DNA of 64,000 nt from Amycolatopsis sp. NBC_01488 (GTDB taxonomy: Bacteria; Actinomycetota; Actinomycetes; Mycobacteriales; Pseudonocardiaceae), in assembly GCF_036227105.1 (NCBI RefSeq), contig NZ_CP109434.1:7288501-7352500 (forward strand), in the 5' to 3' direction. Positions 10,301 through 22,300 of this stretch are shown piece by piece; position 1 is the stretch's first letter, and every line of letters begins with the position of its first letter. The notes beneath the pieces were generated by a model that was not told the origin of the DNA, did not search any database, and saw only the letters and a list, made by a program, of their open reading frames with translations. The position numbers were made by a program, and so were the translations under genes.

Positions 10301-13300
10301 ATTCGAGCAGCCGGTGCAGCGCCACCTCGACGGCGAACAACGCCGCCTGCGTGAACATCGTTTCGTCGAGCCGGTCCCCCGAGCGAACGACTTCCTTCAC
10401 CGACTCACCCAGCTCGGCGTCCAGAAGCGCACACACCTCATCGAAAACCTCGGCATACACCGGAAACTCCTCGGCCAGCGCCAAGCCCATCCCGATCCGC
10501 TGGGAACCCTGGCCCGCGAACAGGAAGCCGAGCCGCACATCGGGATCGCTCTCGGCGGCTCCGGTGCCTTCCACGATTTCGGCCAGTCCGCTCCGCAGTC
10601 CGTCGTCGTCTTCGGCGACGACGACCGCGCGGTGGGAAAAGACCGCCCGGGTGGTCGCGGCGGAGTAGGCGAGGTCCAGTCGCCGCGGTCCGCCGATCGC
10701 CGCGGTGAAGGCCGCGGCCTGGGCCTGAAGCGCCTCCCGCGTCTTCGCCGACAAGAACAGCGGCACGGGCGCGGTATCCGGTCCGGGCTCGGATGTCTTC
10801 TCGGGTTCGTGTTCCAGGATCACGTGGGCGTTGGTGCCGCTGATCCCGAACGAGGACACCCCCGCTCGGCGCGGACGGCCGGTTTCCGGCCACGGCCGCG
10901 CCTCGACGGCCAGTTCGACCGCACCACTGTCCCAGTCCACATGGGAGGAACGCTTCGCCGCGTGCAGCGTCGCCGGGACGACGCCGTGCCTCAGCGCCAT
11001 CACCGTCTTGATCAGCCCGGCCACACCCGCCGCCGCTTGCGCGTGCCCGATGTTCGACTTCACCGAACCCAGCCACACCGGACGATCCACCGGACGCCCC
11101 TGCCCATAAGTCGCCAGCAACGCCTGCGCCTCGATCGGATCACCCAGCGACGTCCCCGTACCATGCGCCTCCACCACATCGACGTCCATAGTGGACAGAC
11201 CTGCGGCGGCCAGCGCGTCGGAAATCACCCGCTGTTGCGAGGGACCGTTCGGTGCGGTCAGGCCGTTCGACGCGCCGTCGGAGTTGATCGCGCTGCCGCG
11301 CAGCACCGCCAGCACCGGATGCCCGTTGCGGCGCGCATCGGACAACCGCTCAACCAGCAGCACGCCGACACCCTCGGCCCATCCGGTCCCGTCCGCGTCC
11401 GCCGAGAACGGCCTGCACCGGCCGTCCGGGGAAAGCCCGCGCTGGCGCGAGAACTCCACGAACGGCGCAGGCGTCGCCATCACCGTGACCCCGCCCGCCA
11501 GCGCCAGCTCGCACTCGCCGCGGCGCACCGACTGCGCGGCCAAATGCAACGCCACCAGCGACGACGAACACGCGGTGTCGACCGTCAACGCCGGGCCTTC
11601 CAGCCCGAAGGTGTAGGCCACCCGGCCGGAGGCGACACTGGCCGCACTGCCGCTGCCGAGGAAACCCTCGAAGCCGTCCGGAATCTCGCCGAACCGGCTC
11701 GCGTAGTCGTTGTAGATCACGCCGGTGAACACGCCGGTCCGGCTGCCCCGCAAGGACCCGGGATCGAGCCCCGCCCGCTCGAACGCCTCCCACGACGTTT
11801 CCAGCAACAACCGCTGCTGCGGGTCCATCGCCAGGGCCTCACGCGGCGAAACCCCGAAAAACGCCGGATCGAAATCCGCCGCGTCGTGCAGGAAACCGCC
11901 CTCGCGCACGTACATCGTACCCGGCTGCGCGGGATCCGGGTGGTAGAGCCGGTCGGTATCCCAGCCGCGGTCGGCGGGCATCGGACCGATCGCGTCGGTC
12001 CCCGCCGCGACCAGGTCCCACAGGTCTTCCGGCGAAGTGACACCACCCGGGAACCGGCACGCCATCCCCACGATCGCCACCGGCTCGTCCGCGGCCGGCA
12101 CCGGGCTCCGCTCCGCCGTCGCGACGTCGCCGCCGAGCCGCCCGAGCAGGTACTTCGCCAGGGCCTGCGGGTTCGGGTGGTCGAAGACCAGGGTCGCCGG
12201 CAGCCGCAAGCCGGTGCGGGCTGCGAGCCGGTTGCGCAGGTCGACGCTCATCAGGGAGTCGAAACCGAGCGTCTTGAACGCCTCCTCCGGCGCTACTCGC
12301 GCCGGGTCGGGATGGCCGAGCGCGCCGGCCACCTCGCCGCGCACCAGCCCGAGCACGTGCCCCAGCCGCTCGCCGGCGGGCAGCCCGGCGACCACGCGGC
12401 CCAGCGCCGGGCCGTCCTCGGTCTCGCAGACACGGCGGCGGCGGGCGCGGACCAGCCCGCGCAGGAGTGCCGGGGGTGCCTCGTCGCGGGCCAGGATCGC
12501 CGCGAGGTCGAGGCGGGCCGGGACGGCCAGGGCGGCGTCCGTGCCGACGACTGCGTCGAAGGCGGCCAGACCGTCCTCGGTGGACAGAGGAGCCACACCG
12601 GAACGACGGAGCCGTTCCAGGTCGGCATTCATCCCGGCACCACCGGCCGCCGAAGCCGCCCAGTAGCCCCAGGCGAGCGCCACCGCGGGCAGCCCCCGGC
12701 CCCGGCGGTACGCGGCCAACGTGTCGAGGTAGCCGTTCGCCGCCGCGTAGTTCGCCTGCCCTGAACTGCCGAGCACCCCGGCGGCCGACGAGTAGAGCAC
12801 GAACGCGGACAGCTCCCGGTCCGCGGTCAGTTCGTGCAGCCACCGGGCGCCGTCCACCTTCGGCCGGAAGACCCGGTCGAGCCGTTCGGCGTCCATCGCG
12901 TCGAGCAGGCCGTCGTCGGTGCCGCCGGCGGTGTGCACCACGGCGGTGATCGGGTGCTGCGCAAACACCGCCGCGAGGGCGTCGCGATCGGCGACATCAC
13001 CCGCCACGACGGCGACGTCCGCGCCCGCCGCGGTCAGCTCGTCCCGCAGTTCGGGCACCCCGGGCGCGCCAGGCCCGCGGCGGCCGAACAGCACCAGCGC
13101 CCGCACCCCGGCGGCGGCCAGCCGCCGGGCCAGTGCCGAGCCGAGCACCCCGGTGCCGCCGGTGATCAGCACGGTGTCGTCCGGGCCGAGACGTCCCGGT
13201 GTCGCGGCCGGTGCCAGGCGGGCCAGCCGCGGGACCCAGGCTTCGGTTCCCCGGACCGCCACCTGCGGTTCCCCCAGCGCGACCGCCGCGGCCAGTACAC

Positions 13301-16300
13301 CGGTGCCGAAACGGTCCACGTCGACCAGCACGATCCGGCCCGGGTGCTCGGCCTGCGCCGAGCGCACCAGGCCGTGCACCGCCCCACCGTCCACATCGGA
13401 CACTTCCGGCCCGGTGCCGGGCACCGCCACCACCCCGGAGGTCACCACGACCAGCGTCGAGGCGGAGAACCGGTCGTCGGCGAGCCAGTCGTTCAGCACG
13501 CCGAGGACGGCCCCGGCCGAGGCTCGCGCGTCCGCCGCCGGGCACGGCACCACCGCGACGGCCGGTGCTGCGTTCAGTTCGGCGAGCCCGGAAACCCCGG
13601 CGCCCCAGCCGAAATCCCGTTCGCCGAGCACGACCCAGCCGGCCTGTCCCGGCGTCTGCGGCAGTGGGGCGGGAAGCCAGTCGAGGGTGAAAAGCACGTC
13701 CCGCAACGGGTTCACCCGGGTCACCACCGACTCGGCATCGACCTCGCGCACAGCCAGTTCGGCCACCGACACCACGGGGCGACCTGCGGCGTCGGCGGCT
13801 TCGAGCGCCACCGTGTCCCGGCCGAGGGTGACCAGGCGGACGCGCAGACTCGCGGCACCCGAAGCGTGCAGCGACACACCCGACCAGGCGAACGGAAGCC
13901 GCAGCCCGGGAGCGGGTTCGTCCTGCGCGAGGCTCATTGCGTGCAGCGCCGCGTCCAGCAGCGCCGGATGCAGGCCGTACCGCCCGAGGTCCGCACGCAC
14001 GCCGTCCGGGAGGCGGACCTCGGCGAAGACCTCGCTGCCCCGCCGCCAGGCCGCGCGCAGGCCTTCGAACGCCGGTCCGTAGCTGTACCCTGCCTCGCGC
14101 GCGGCCGAGTAGAAATCGTCCACCGCAACGGGTTCCGCTCCGGTGGGCGGCCACTGCGCCAGTCCGGCCGGCTCGCCGGCGCCGGTCGGGGCGAGCACCC
14201 CGTCGGCGTGCCGGACCCACGGCAGGCCCTCGTCGGTGCGGCTGAACACGGCGACGGTCCGCCGGCCGCCGTCGCCGGGCTCGCCGACGACGACCTGGAG
14301 TGCCACACCGCCACGCTCGGGCAGGAACAGCGGCGCGTGCCCGGTCAGCTCTTCGAGGTGCTCGCAGCCGACGTCGTCCCCGGCGTGCAGCGCCAGTTCG
14401 ACGAATGCCGTGCCCGGCACCAGAACCGCGCCCGCGATCGCGTGATCGGCCAGCCACGGCTGTGCGGCGACCGAAAGCCGCCCGGAAAGCAGCCGGCCGC
14501 CACCCTCGGCAGGCTCCACGACGGCTCCGGTCAGCGGGTGCCCGGTGGCCAGCAGGCCGGTGCTGCCGAGATCCGCGCGGGTTTCCCCGGCCTCGAGCCA
14601 GAACCGCTGCCGCTGGAACGCATACGTCGGCAGCTCGACAGCGGCCGGCCCGGCGAAACCCCAGTCGACGGGGACACCGGCCACCTCCGCTTCGGCCACC
14701 GAAGCCAGGAACCGCGCCAGACCGCCGTCGGCCCGCCGGAGCGAGCCGACGACGGTGGCCTCGGTCCCGACGTGCTCGAAGATCTGCTCCACGCTCGTGG
14801 TGAGCACGGGATGCGCACTGCACTCGACGAACACCCGATGCCCGTCGGCGAGCAGGGCCGCCACCGAGGCGGCGAAGTCCACCGGCTCCCGGGCATTGCG
14901 ATACCAGTACCGGGCGTCGAGTGCCGTGGTGTCGAGCAGGCCGCCGGTCACCGTGGAGTAGAACGGCACCTCGGCAGGCTGCGGAGTCAATCCGGCCAAG
15001 GCGGGCAGCAGCGCTTCGCGCATCCGCTCGACCTGGGCCGAGTGACCGGCCCGGTTGACCCCACGCAGCCGCCGGATAGCCACGCCGTCGGCCACGCACT
15101 CGGCGAGGAAGGCCTCCACCGGCTCGACTTCGCCGCACACGGACACCGAGGCCGGTCCGTTGACCGCGGCTACACTGATCCCGTCGCCCCGGCCGGCGAG
15201 CCGGGCCCGGACCTGCTCCGCGGAGAGCCCGACCCAGCCCATCGCCCCCGGCTCGACCAGTTCGGCGAACAACCGGCTGCGCACCGCGACGATCTTCGCC
15301 GCGTCCGTCAGTGACAGCGCCCCGGCGACACAGGCCGCCGCGATCTCCCCCTGCGAGTGCCCGACGACCGCGGACGGCTCGACGCCGTGCGAACGCCAGA
15401 GCTCAGCGAGCGAGACCATCACGGCGAACAGCACCGGCTGTACGACCTCGATGGGTTCGAGCCCCGGGGCGTCCGGCGCCCCGCGCAGGACATCGCGGAC
15501 GGAAAAGGCCAGGTGGGCCGAAAACGCGGCGTCGCACTCGGCCATCCGCCGCGCGAACACCGGCGACGAATCCAGCAGGGAGACCGCCATTCCGGCCCAC
15601 TGTTGTCCCTGCCCGGGGAAGACGAAGACAAGCCCGCCGTCCGGCCCGGTGCAGCCGTGCACGAGTCCGGCGGCCGGCTCTCCGGCGGCCAGCGCGTCGA
15701 GGCTGTTCACCGCGTCGTCGCGGTCGGCGCCGAGGACGACGGCGCGGTGCGCCAGCGGCGAACGACTGACCGCCAGTGCGTGCCCGATGTCTACTGTGGA
15801 CAGATCGGGGTGCGCGCGGGCGAACGCGGCGAGCCGGACGGCTTGTGCGCGCAGCGCGGCTTCGGTGGCGCCGGAAAGCCGCCACGGCACCGGCCCCTCG
15901 GGCCCGGCCGCGGGCTCCGGGTCAGCGGCCGGCGGCGCTTCCTCGATCACGACGTGCGCATTGGTGCCGCTGATGCCGAAGGAGGACACGGAACCGCGGC
16001 GCGTCCGCCCGCCCGCCGGCCAGGCCGCGGGCTCGTGGAGCAGGGACACCGTGCCCAAGGACCAGTCGACGTGCGGGGTCGGCTCGGCCGCGTGCAAGGT
16101 CCGCGGCACGACACCGTGGCCCAGCGCCAGCACCAGCTTCAGCACGCCCGCGACACCGGCGGCGGTTTGCGTGTGCCCGAGGTTCGACTTCACCGACCCG
16201 AGCCTCAGCGGGCCCGCGGCACCCCGCTCCCGGCCGTAGGTGGCCAGCAGCGCGCCCGCTTCGAGCGGGTCACCCAGTGGCGTCCCGGTGCCGTGCGCTT

Positions 16301-19300
16301 CGACCACGTCGACGTCGGCGGTGGACAGACCGGCGTCAGCCAGCGCCGCCCTGATCACGCGCTGCTGCGCGAGACCGTTCGGCGCGGTGAGGCCGTTGGA
16401 GGCGCCGTCGGAGTTCACCGCGCTGCCGCGGACCACCGCCAGCACCCGGTGCCCGTGCTTTCGCGCGTCCGAGAGGCGTTCCACCACCAGAACGCCGACG
16501 CCTTCGGACCAGCCGGTGCCGTCGGCCCCGGCGGCGAACGCCTTGCAGCGCCCGTCCGGGGAGAACGCCCGCTGCCGGCTGAACCCGATCATCGACGACG
16601 GCTTGGCCATCACCGACACCCCACCGACCAGCGCCAGCGAGCACTCGCCCGCGCGCAGCGCCCGGGTCGCGAGGTGCAACGCGACCAGCGAGGACGAGCA
16701 CGCGGTGTCGACGGTGAGCGCAGGCCCTTCCAGCCCGAAGGCGTAGGCGATCCGGCCGGACAGCACGCTCGGGGTGCTGCCGGTCATCAGGTGGCCCTCG
16801 GTCCCTTCGGGTGCCTCGGCCAGCGGTGGGCCGTACTCCTGGAACGTCGCCCCGACGAAGACGCCGGTGCGGCTGCCGCGAAGCGAGTCCACCGGGATGC
16901 CGGCGCGCTCGATCGCCTCCCACGACGTCTCCAGCAGCAGCCGCTGCTGCGGATCCATCGCTTCGGCCTCACGCGGGGAAATCCGGAACAGCCCGGCGTC
17001 GAAGTCCCCGATCCGGTCAAGGAACCCGCCGACCCGCAGGTACGACGTGCCGGGGTGGTCGGGGTCGTCGTGCAGCAGCGTCTCCAGGTCCCAGCCGCGG
17101 TCGGCGGGCAGCCCGGAGACGACCTCGCCACCGGTTTCCAGCAGCCGCCACAGGTCTTCGGGTGTCTCGATGCCGCCGGGGAACCGGCAGCTCATCGCGA
17201 CGATCACGACCGGATCGGTGCAGGTCGCCGCGGGAGCCGGCCGGTCCGCGAGGGGATGGGTCGCGCCGGAGAGTTCCGCACGCAGGTGGTCGGCCAGCGC
17301 GGCCGCGTTCGGGTGGTCGAAGACCAGGGTCGGGCCGAACCGCAGCCCGGTCGCCGTGCCCAGCCGGTTCCGCAGCTCGACCGCGGTCAGGGAATCCAGG
17401 CCGAACTCGGTGAACGGCCTCGTGGCCTCCACCGTGGTACCGGGCGCGAGCCCGAGCACAGCCGCGAGGTGGCTGCGGACCAGGGCGAGCAGGTCCCCGG
17501 CCGCGGCGGGACGAGCGACCGGCGCCGGCCGGGGAGGCGCCGCGGGCCGCAGCCCGCGCAGCATCGGCGCGACGTCGTCCCCGGCGGTCCTCAGCGCGGC
17601 GAGGTCGAGTTCGGCCGCGACGACGGCGGCGTCCGCACCGGCGCGGGCGAGATCGAACAGGGCCGTCCCGGTTTCCGTGGTGAGGACGCCGAAACCACCA
17701 CGCCGCAGTCGCCGCCGGTCGGCTTCGGCGAGGCCGGTGGTCATCGTGCCGGCCTCGGCCCACAGGCCCCAGGCCACCGACGTCGCGGGCAGTCCTTCTG
17801 CCCGCCGACGATGGGCGAGCGCGTCGAGGACCGCGTTCGCCGCCGCGTAGTTGCCCTGCCCGGGTGCGCCGAGGGTGCCCGCGGCGGAGGAGAACAGCAC
17901 GAACTCGGTGAGGTCGTGGTCTGCGGTCAGCTCGTGCAGGTGCCGTGCCCCGTCGGCCTTCGCCGCCAGCACCGTGTCGAACCGGCCGGCGTCGAGTGAG
18001 GTCAGGACGCCGTCGTCGACCACGCCCGCCGCGTGCACCACCATCGACGGCGGACGCTCGGCCAGCAACGCCGCGACGTTCTCCCGCACCGAGACGTCGC
18101 ATGCGGCGAAGGTGACCTCGGCGCCCATGCCGATGAGGTCGGCCGCAAGCTCGCGGGCGCCGGGAGCCTCCGCGCCACGGCGTCCCGCGAGCACGAACCG
18201 GCGCAGACCGTGGGTGGCGGCCAGGTACCGCGCGGTGCGCGCGCCCAGGGCACCGGTCCCGCCGGTGATGAGCACCGCGCCGTCCGGATCGGGTGGCACC
18301 GGCACGGTGAGCACGATCTTGCCGACGTGCCCGGCCTGGCTCATCCACCGGAACGTGGCGGGCGCGGTGCGGACGTCCCGCACGGACACCGGAAGAGGCT
18401 GCAGCCGCCCTCCGGCGAACAGCGTCATCAGCTCGGCGAGCAGCTCACCCAGCCGCTCGGGACCGGCGTCGAACAGGTCGAAGGCCCGGTAGTCGATCCC
18501 GGGCCCGACTTGCTCCGCGGTCCGCACATCGGTCTTGCCCAGCTCCAGGAACCGGCCCCCGCGCGGCAACAACCGCAAACCCGCGTCGACGAACTCCCCC
18601 GCCAGGCAATCCAGCACGACGTCGACACCACGCCCACCGGTCGCAGCGAGGAACTGCGCTTCGAAGGCGGTGGTCCGGGAATTCGCGATCCGCTCCGCCG
18701 GAACACCCGAAGCCGCCACCGCAGACCACTTCGCCGGACTCGCCGTCGCATACACCTCCGCGCCCAGATGGCGAGCCAGCTGCACCGCGGCCATCCCGAC
18801 CCCACCCGCCGCGGCGTGCACCAGCACGGCCTCGCCCGCGCGGAGATCCGCCAGCTCGACCAGGCCGTAATACGCGGTGAGGTAGGCGATCGGCACGGAA
18901 GCCGCCCGGACGAACGACCAGCCGTCCGGGATCGGGGCGAGCAGCCGGGCATCGGCCACCACCTGTGGCCCGAACCCGCCGCGCACCATCCCGAACACGC
19001 GCATGCCGGGCTCGAAGCCCCGCACCCCGGCCCCGGTTTCGAGGACCACGCCCGCGATTTCCCCGCCGAGTTCGGCCTCGCCGGGATAGAGCCCGAGCGC
19101 AAGCATGACATCGCGGAAGTTCACCCCGGCAGCCCGCACACCGACGCGGACTTCACCCTTGCCCAACGGCCGTTCCGCTTCTGGACAGGGGGCGAGGACG
19201 AGGCCGTCGAAGGTGCGGCTGCCGTCGACGTCGAGCCGCCAGGCCCGGGTGTCCGCGGGTGGGGCGAGAGTCACCTCGGCACTCACCCGGACCAGCCGCG

Positions 19301-22300
19301 GCGCGAGCAGCTCACCGCGCCGCACCGCGATCCACGGTTCTCCGGTCGCGACCGCGGCCTGGATCACCTCCGGCTCGACCTCTCCGGCAAGGACATCTAC
19401 CAGCCCGAATCGGCCGGGATGTTCGGCCTGGGCCGAGCGCACCAGCCCGCCCACCGCGGCGGCGGCGAGCCCGGGGGACTCACCGGCGGACACCGCAGCG
19501 CCGCCGCGGGTCACCACGGCCAGCACCCCGTCCCCGTCCGCGAGCCAGGCCTGCAGTCGGTCTGCGGTCGTCCTCAGCGCGGCCCGGACGTCATCGCCGA
19601 AGTCGGTTAGCGGCCAGATTTCCGCGTGCCCGGCCGAGGCGGCCGGGGTGGCGGGGCGCCAGGCCGTGCGCAACAGACCGTCCGATGTGGACAGTCGACG
19701 CAGGGCATCCGCGGGCAGCGGCCGCAGGGTCAGCGAGCGCACCGAAGCGACCGCGTTTCCCGCGGTGTCCGCGAGATCCACGGTGACCGCGTCCGGCCCG
19801 TGCGGGGCCAGCCGCACCCGCACCACCGTCGTCCCGGCGGCGTGCAGGCTCAGGCCGGTGAAGGCGAACGGCAGGCGGGGTGGGCCGGCCGGCTCGTGCT
19901 GCCCCAGCACGAGTGCGTGCAGCGCGGCGTCGAGCAGCGCCGGGTGCAGTCCGAAGATCGCGGCGTCGCCGTGGCATTCGGCGGGCAGCGAGACTTCCGC
20001 GAACACCTCGTCGCCGCGGCGCCACGCGGCCCGCACGCCGCGGAACGCGGGACCGTAGTCGAGCCCGCCGTCGGCAAGGCGCAGGTACAGGTCGTCGATC
20101 GCGACGGCTTCGGCGTCCGCGGGCGGCCACGACACCGGCGCCGGCGCCGGCCCGGCTGCGGGGAGGAGAAAGCCTTCGGCGTGGCGGACCCACGGCTCGC
20201 CGGACTCTGCGGCGTCGGGCCGGGCATGGACACTCACCGCGCGGCGGCCGTCTTCGCCGGGGCCGCCGACCACCAGCTGCACCCGGACCGCACCCGATTC
20301 GGGCAGCGCCAAGGGCCGCAGGACGGTCAGCTCGTCGACGACGCGGTAACCGAGTTCGGCTCCGGCTCTCAGCGCGAGTTCGGCGAAGGCGGTGCCCGGC
20401 AGCAGGACCGTTCCGGCCACCACGTGCCCGGCCAGCCAGGCCTGCGCGGACAGGGAAAGCCGCCCGGTCAGGAGCACGCCGTCGCCCTCGGCCAGTGCGA
20501 TCGCGGCGCCCAGCAGCGGGTGCGCGGCCGGGGTCAGCCCGGCCCCGGCGACGTCGCGGGCGGCGCCCGCCGGTTCGTCGAGCCACAGCCGCCGACGCTG
20601 GAACGGGTAGGGGGGCAACGGAATCCGGCGAACGTCGCGGCCTTCGAACACCGCGGCGGAGGAAACCGGCGCTCCGGCCGCCCACAACCGTCCCCAGCCG
20701 CGCGCGACGGCCACCGGCTCGGCGATGCCGTCACGCAGCAGCGGAACGCAGCTCGTTCCGGCGGGCACGATCTCCTCGGCGAGGGCGGTCAGCGCCCCGC
20801 CTGGGCCGAGTTCGAGCACAGCACGCACATTCAATGCCGCGATGGCATCGGCGAAGCGGACGGCGCGGCGAGCGTTGCCGACCCAGTAGCCGGGCGTGCA
20901 CAGCGACACCGGATCGACGGGGGCGCCGGTCACGGTCGAGACCATCGGGATCTCCGGCGGCCGGAACACAACCGTGCCCAGTACCGCGGCGAACTTGTCG
21001 AGCATCGGATCGACCAGCGGCGAGTGGAAGGCATGGCTCACCCGCAACCGCTTGACCCGCCGGCCCTTCCCCTTCAATACGCCGGCAATCGCGAGCACCG
21101 CATCCTCGTCGCCGGAGAGGACCACCGACGACGGCCCGTTCACCGCCGCAGTCGCGACCCGTTCTCCCGCATCGACAAGCAGTTCGTCCACTTCGGACTC
21201 CGATGCCGCCACAGCGACCATCGCCCCACCCGGGGCAAGCGCCTGCATCAACCGTCCGCGGGCAGCAACCACCCGGCACGCATCGCCCAACGACCACACA
21301 CCGGCCACGTATGCGGCGGTCAGTTCACCGATCGAATGTCCCAGCACCACCGCCGGACGCAGCCCCCAGGACTCCACCAGCCGGAACAACGCCACCTCGA
21401 CCGCGAACAACGCCGCCTGCGTCCGAACGGTCTCGTCCAGCCGGTCACCAGTGAAAACGGCGTCCCGCAAGGAAAATCCGAGCTCGGCGGTCAGGAGCGC
21501 ACACACCTCATCGAAAGCCTCGGCATACACCGGGAACGCCTCGGCCAGCCCGAAGCCCATGCCCGTCCACTGCGCGCCCTGGCCCGGGAACACCAGCGCC
21601 ACGTCCGTGGCCATCGCATGGTGCGGGGTGGATTCGCCGGACGCGAGCGCACGCAGACCGGCGAGATCGTCGGCCACCGCCCGGTATTCGAACACCGCGC
21701 GCCGGGTCAGGGAGAACCCGGCGTCCACCGGGCGGACGTCGTCGGTCAAGATCCCGGCGAGCCGGGAAGCGTGCTCCCGTAACGCTTCCGGTGTCCTGGC
21801 CGACAGGTGCAGGGGCGCCGGACCCGCGTCGGGGCCGGGTTCCGGGGTCTCCTGCGGGGTGTGTTCGAGGATCACGTGGGCGTTGGTGCCGCTGAAGCCG
21901 AACGCCGACACCCCCGCCCGTCGCGGACGTCCGGCCTCGGGCCATGCCTGCGAGGTGGTGGCCAGCGCCACCGCACCGTCGGTCCAGTCCACCCGCGGGG
22001 AAGGCTCGTCGGCGTGCAAGGTCGGCGGAACGATGCCGCGCCGCATCGCCTCCACCATCTTGATCACCCCGGCGACGCCCGCCGCCGCCTGCGCGTGCCC
22101 GATGTTGGACTTCACCGAACCGAGCCAGAGGGGGTGGTCATCGGGACGGCCCTGGCCATAGGTCGCCAGCAGCGCCTGGGCCTCGATCGGATCGCCCAAC
22201 GCGGTCCCCGTGCCGTGCGCTTCCACCGCATCGACATCCACAGTGGACAGACCAGCCGACGCCAACGCGGCGCGGATCACTCGCTGCTGCGAAGGGCCAT

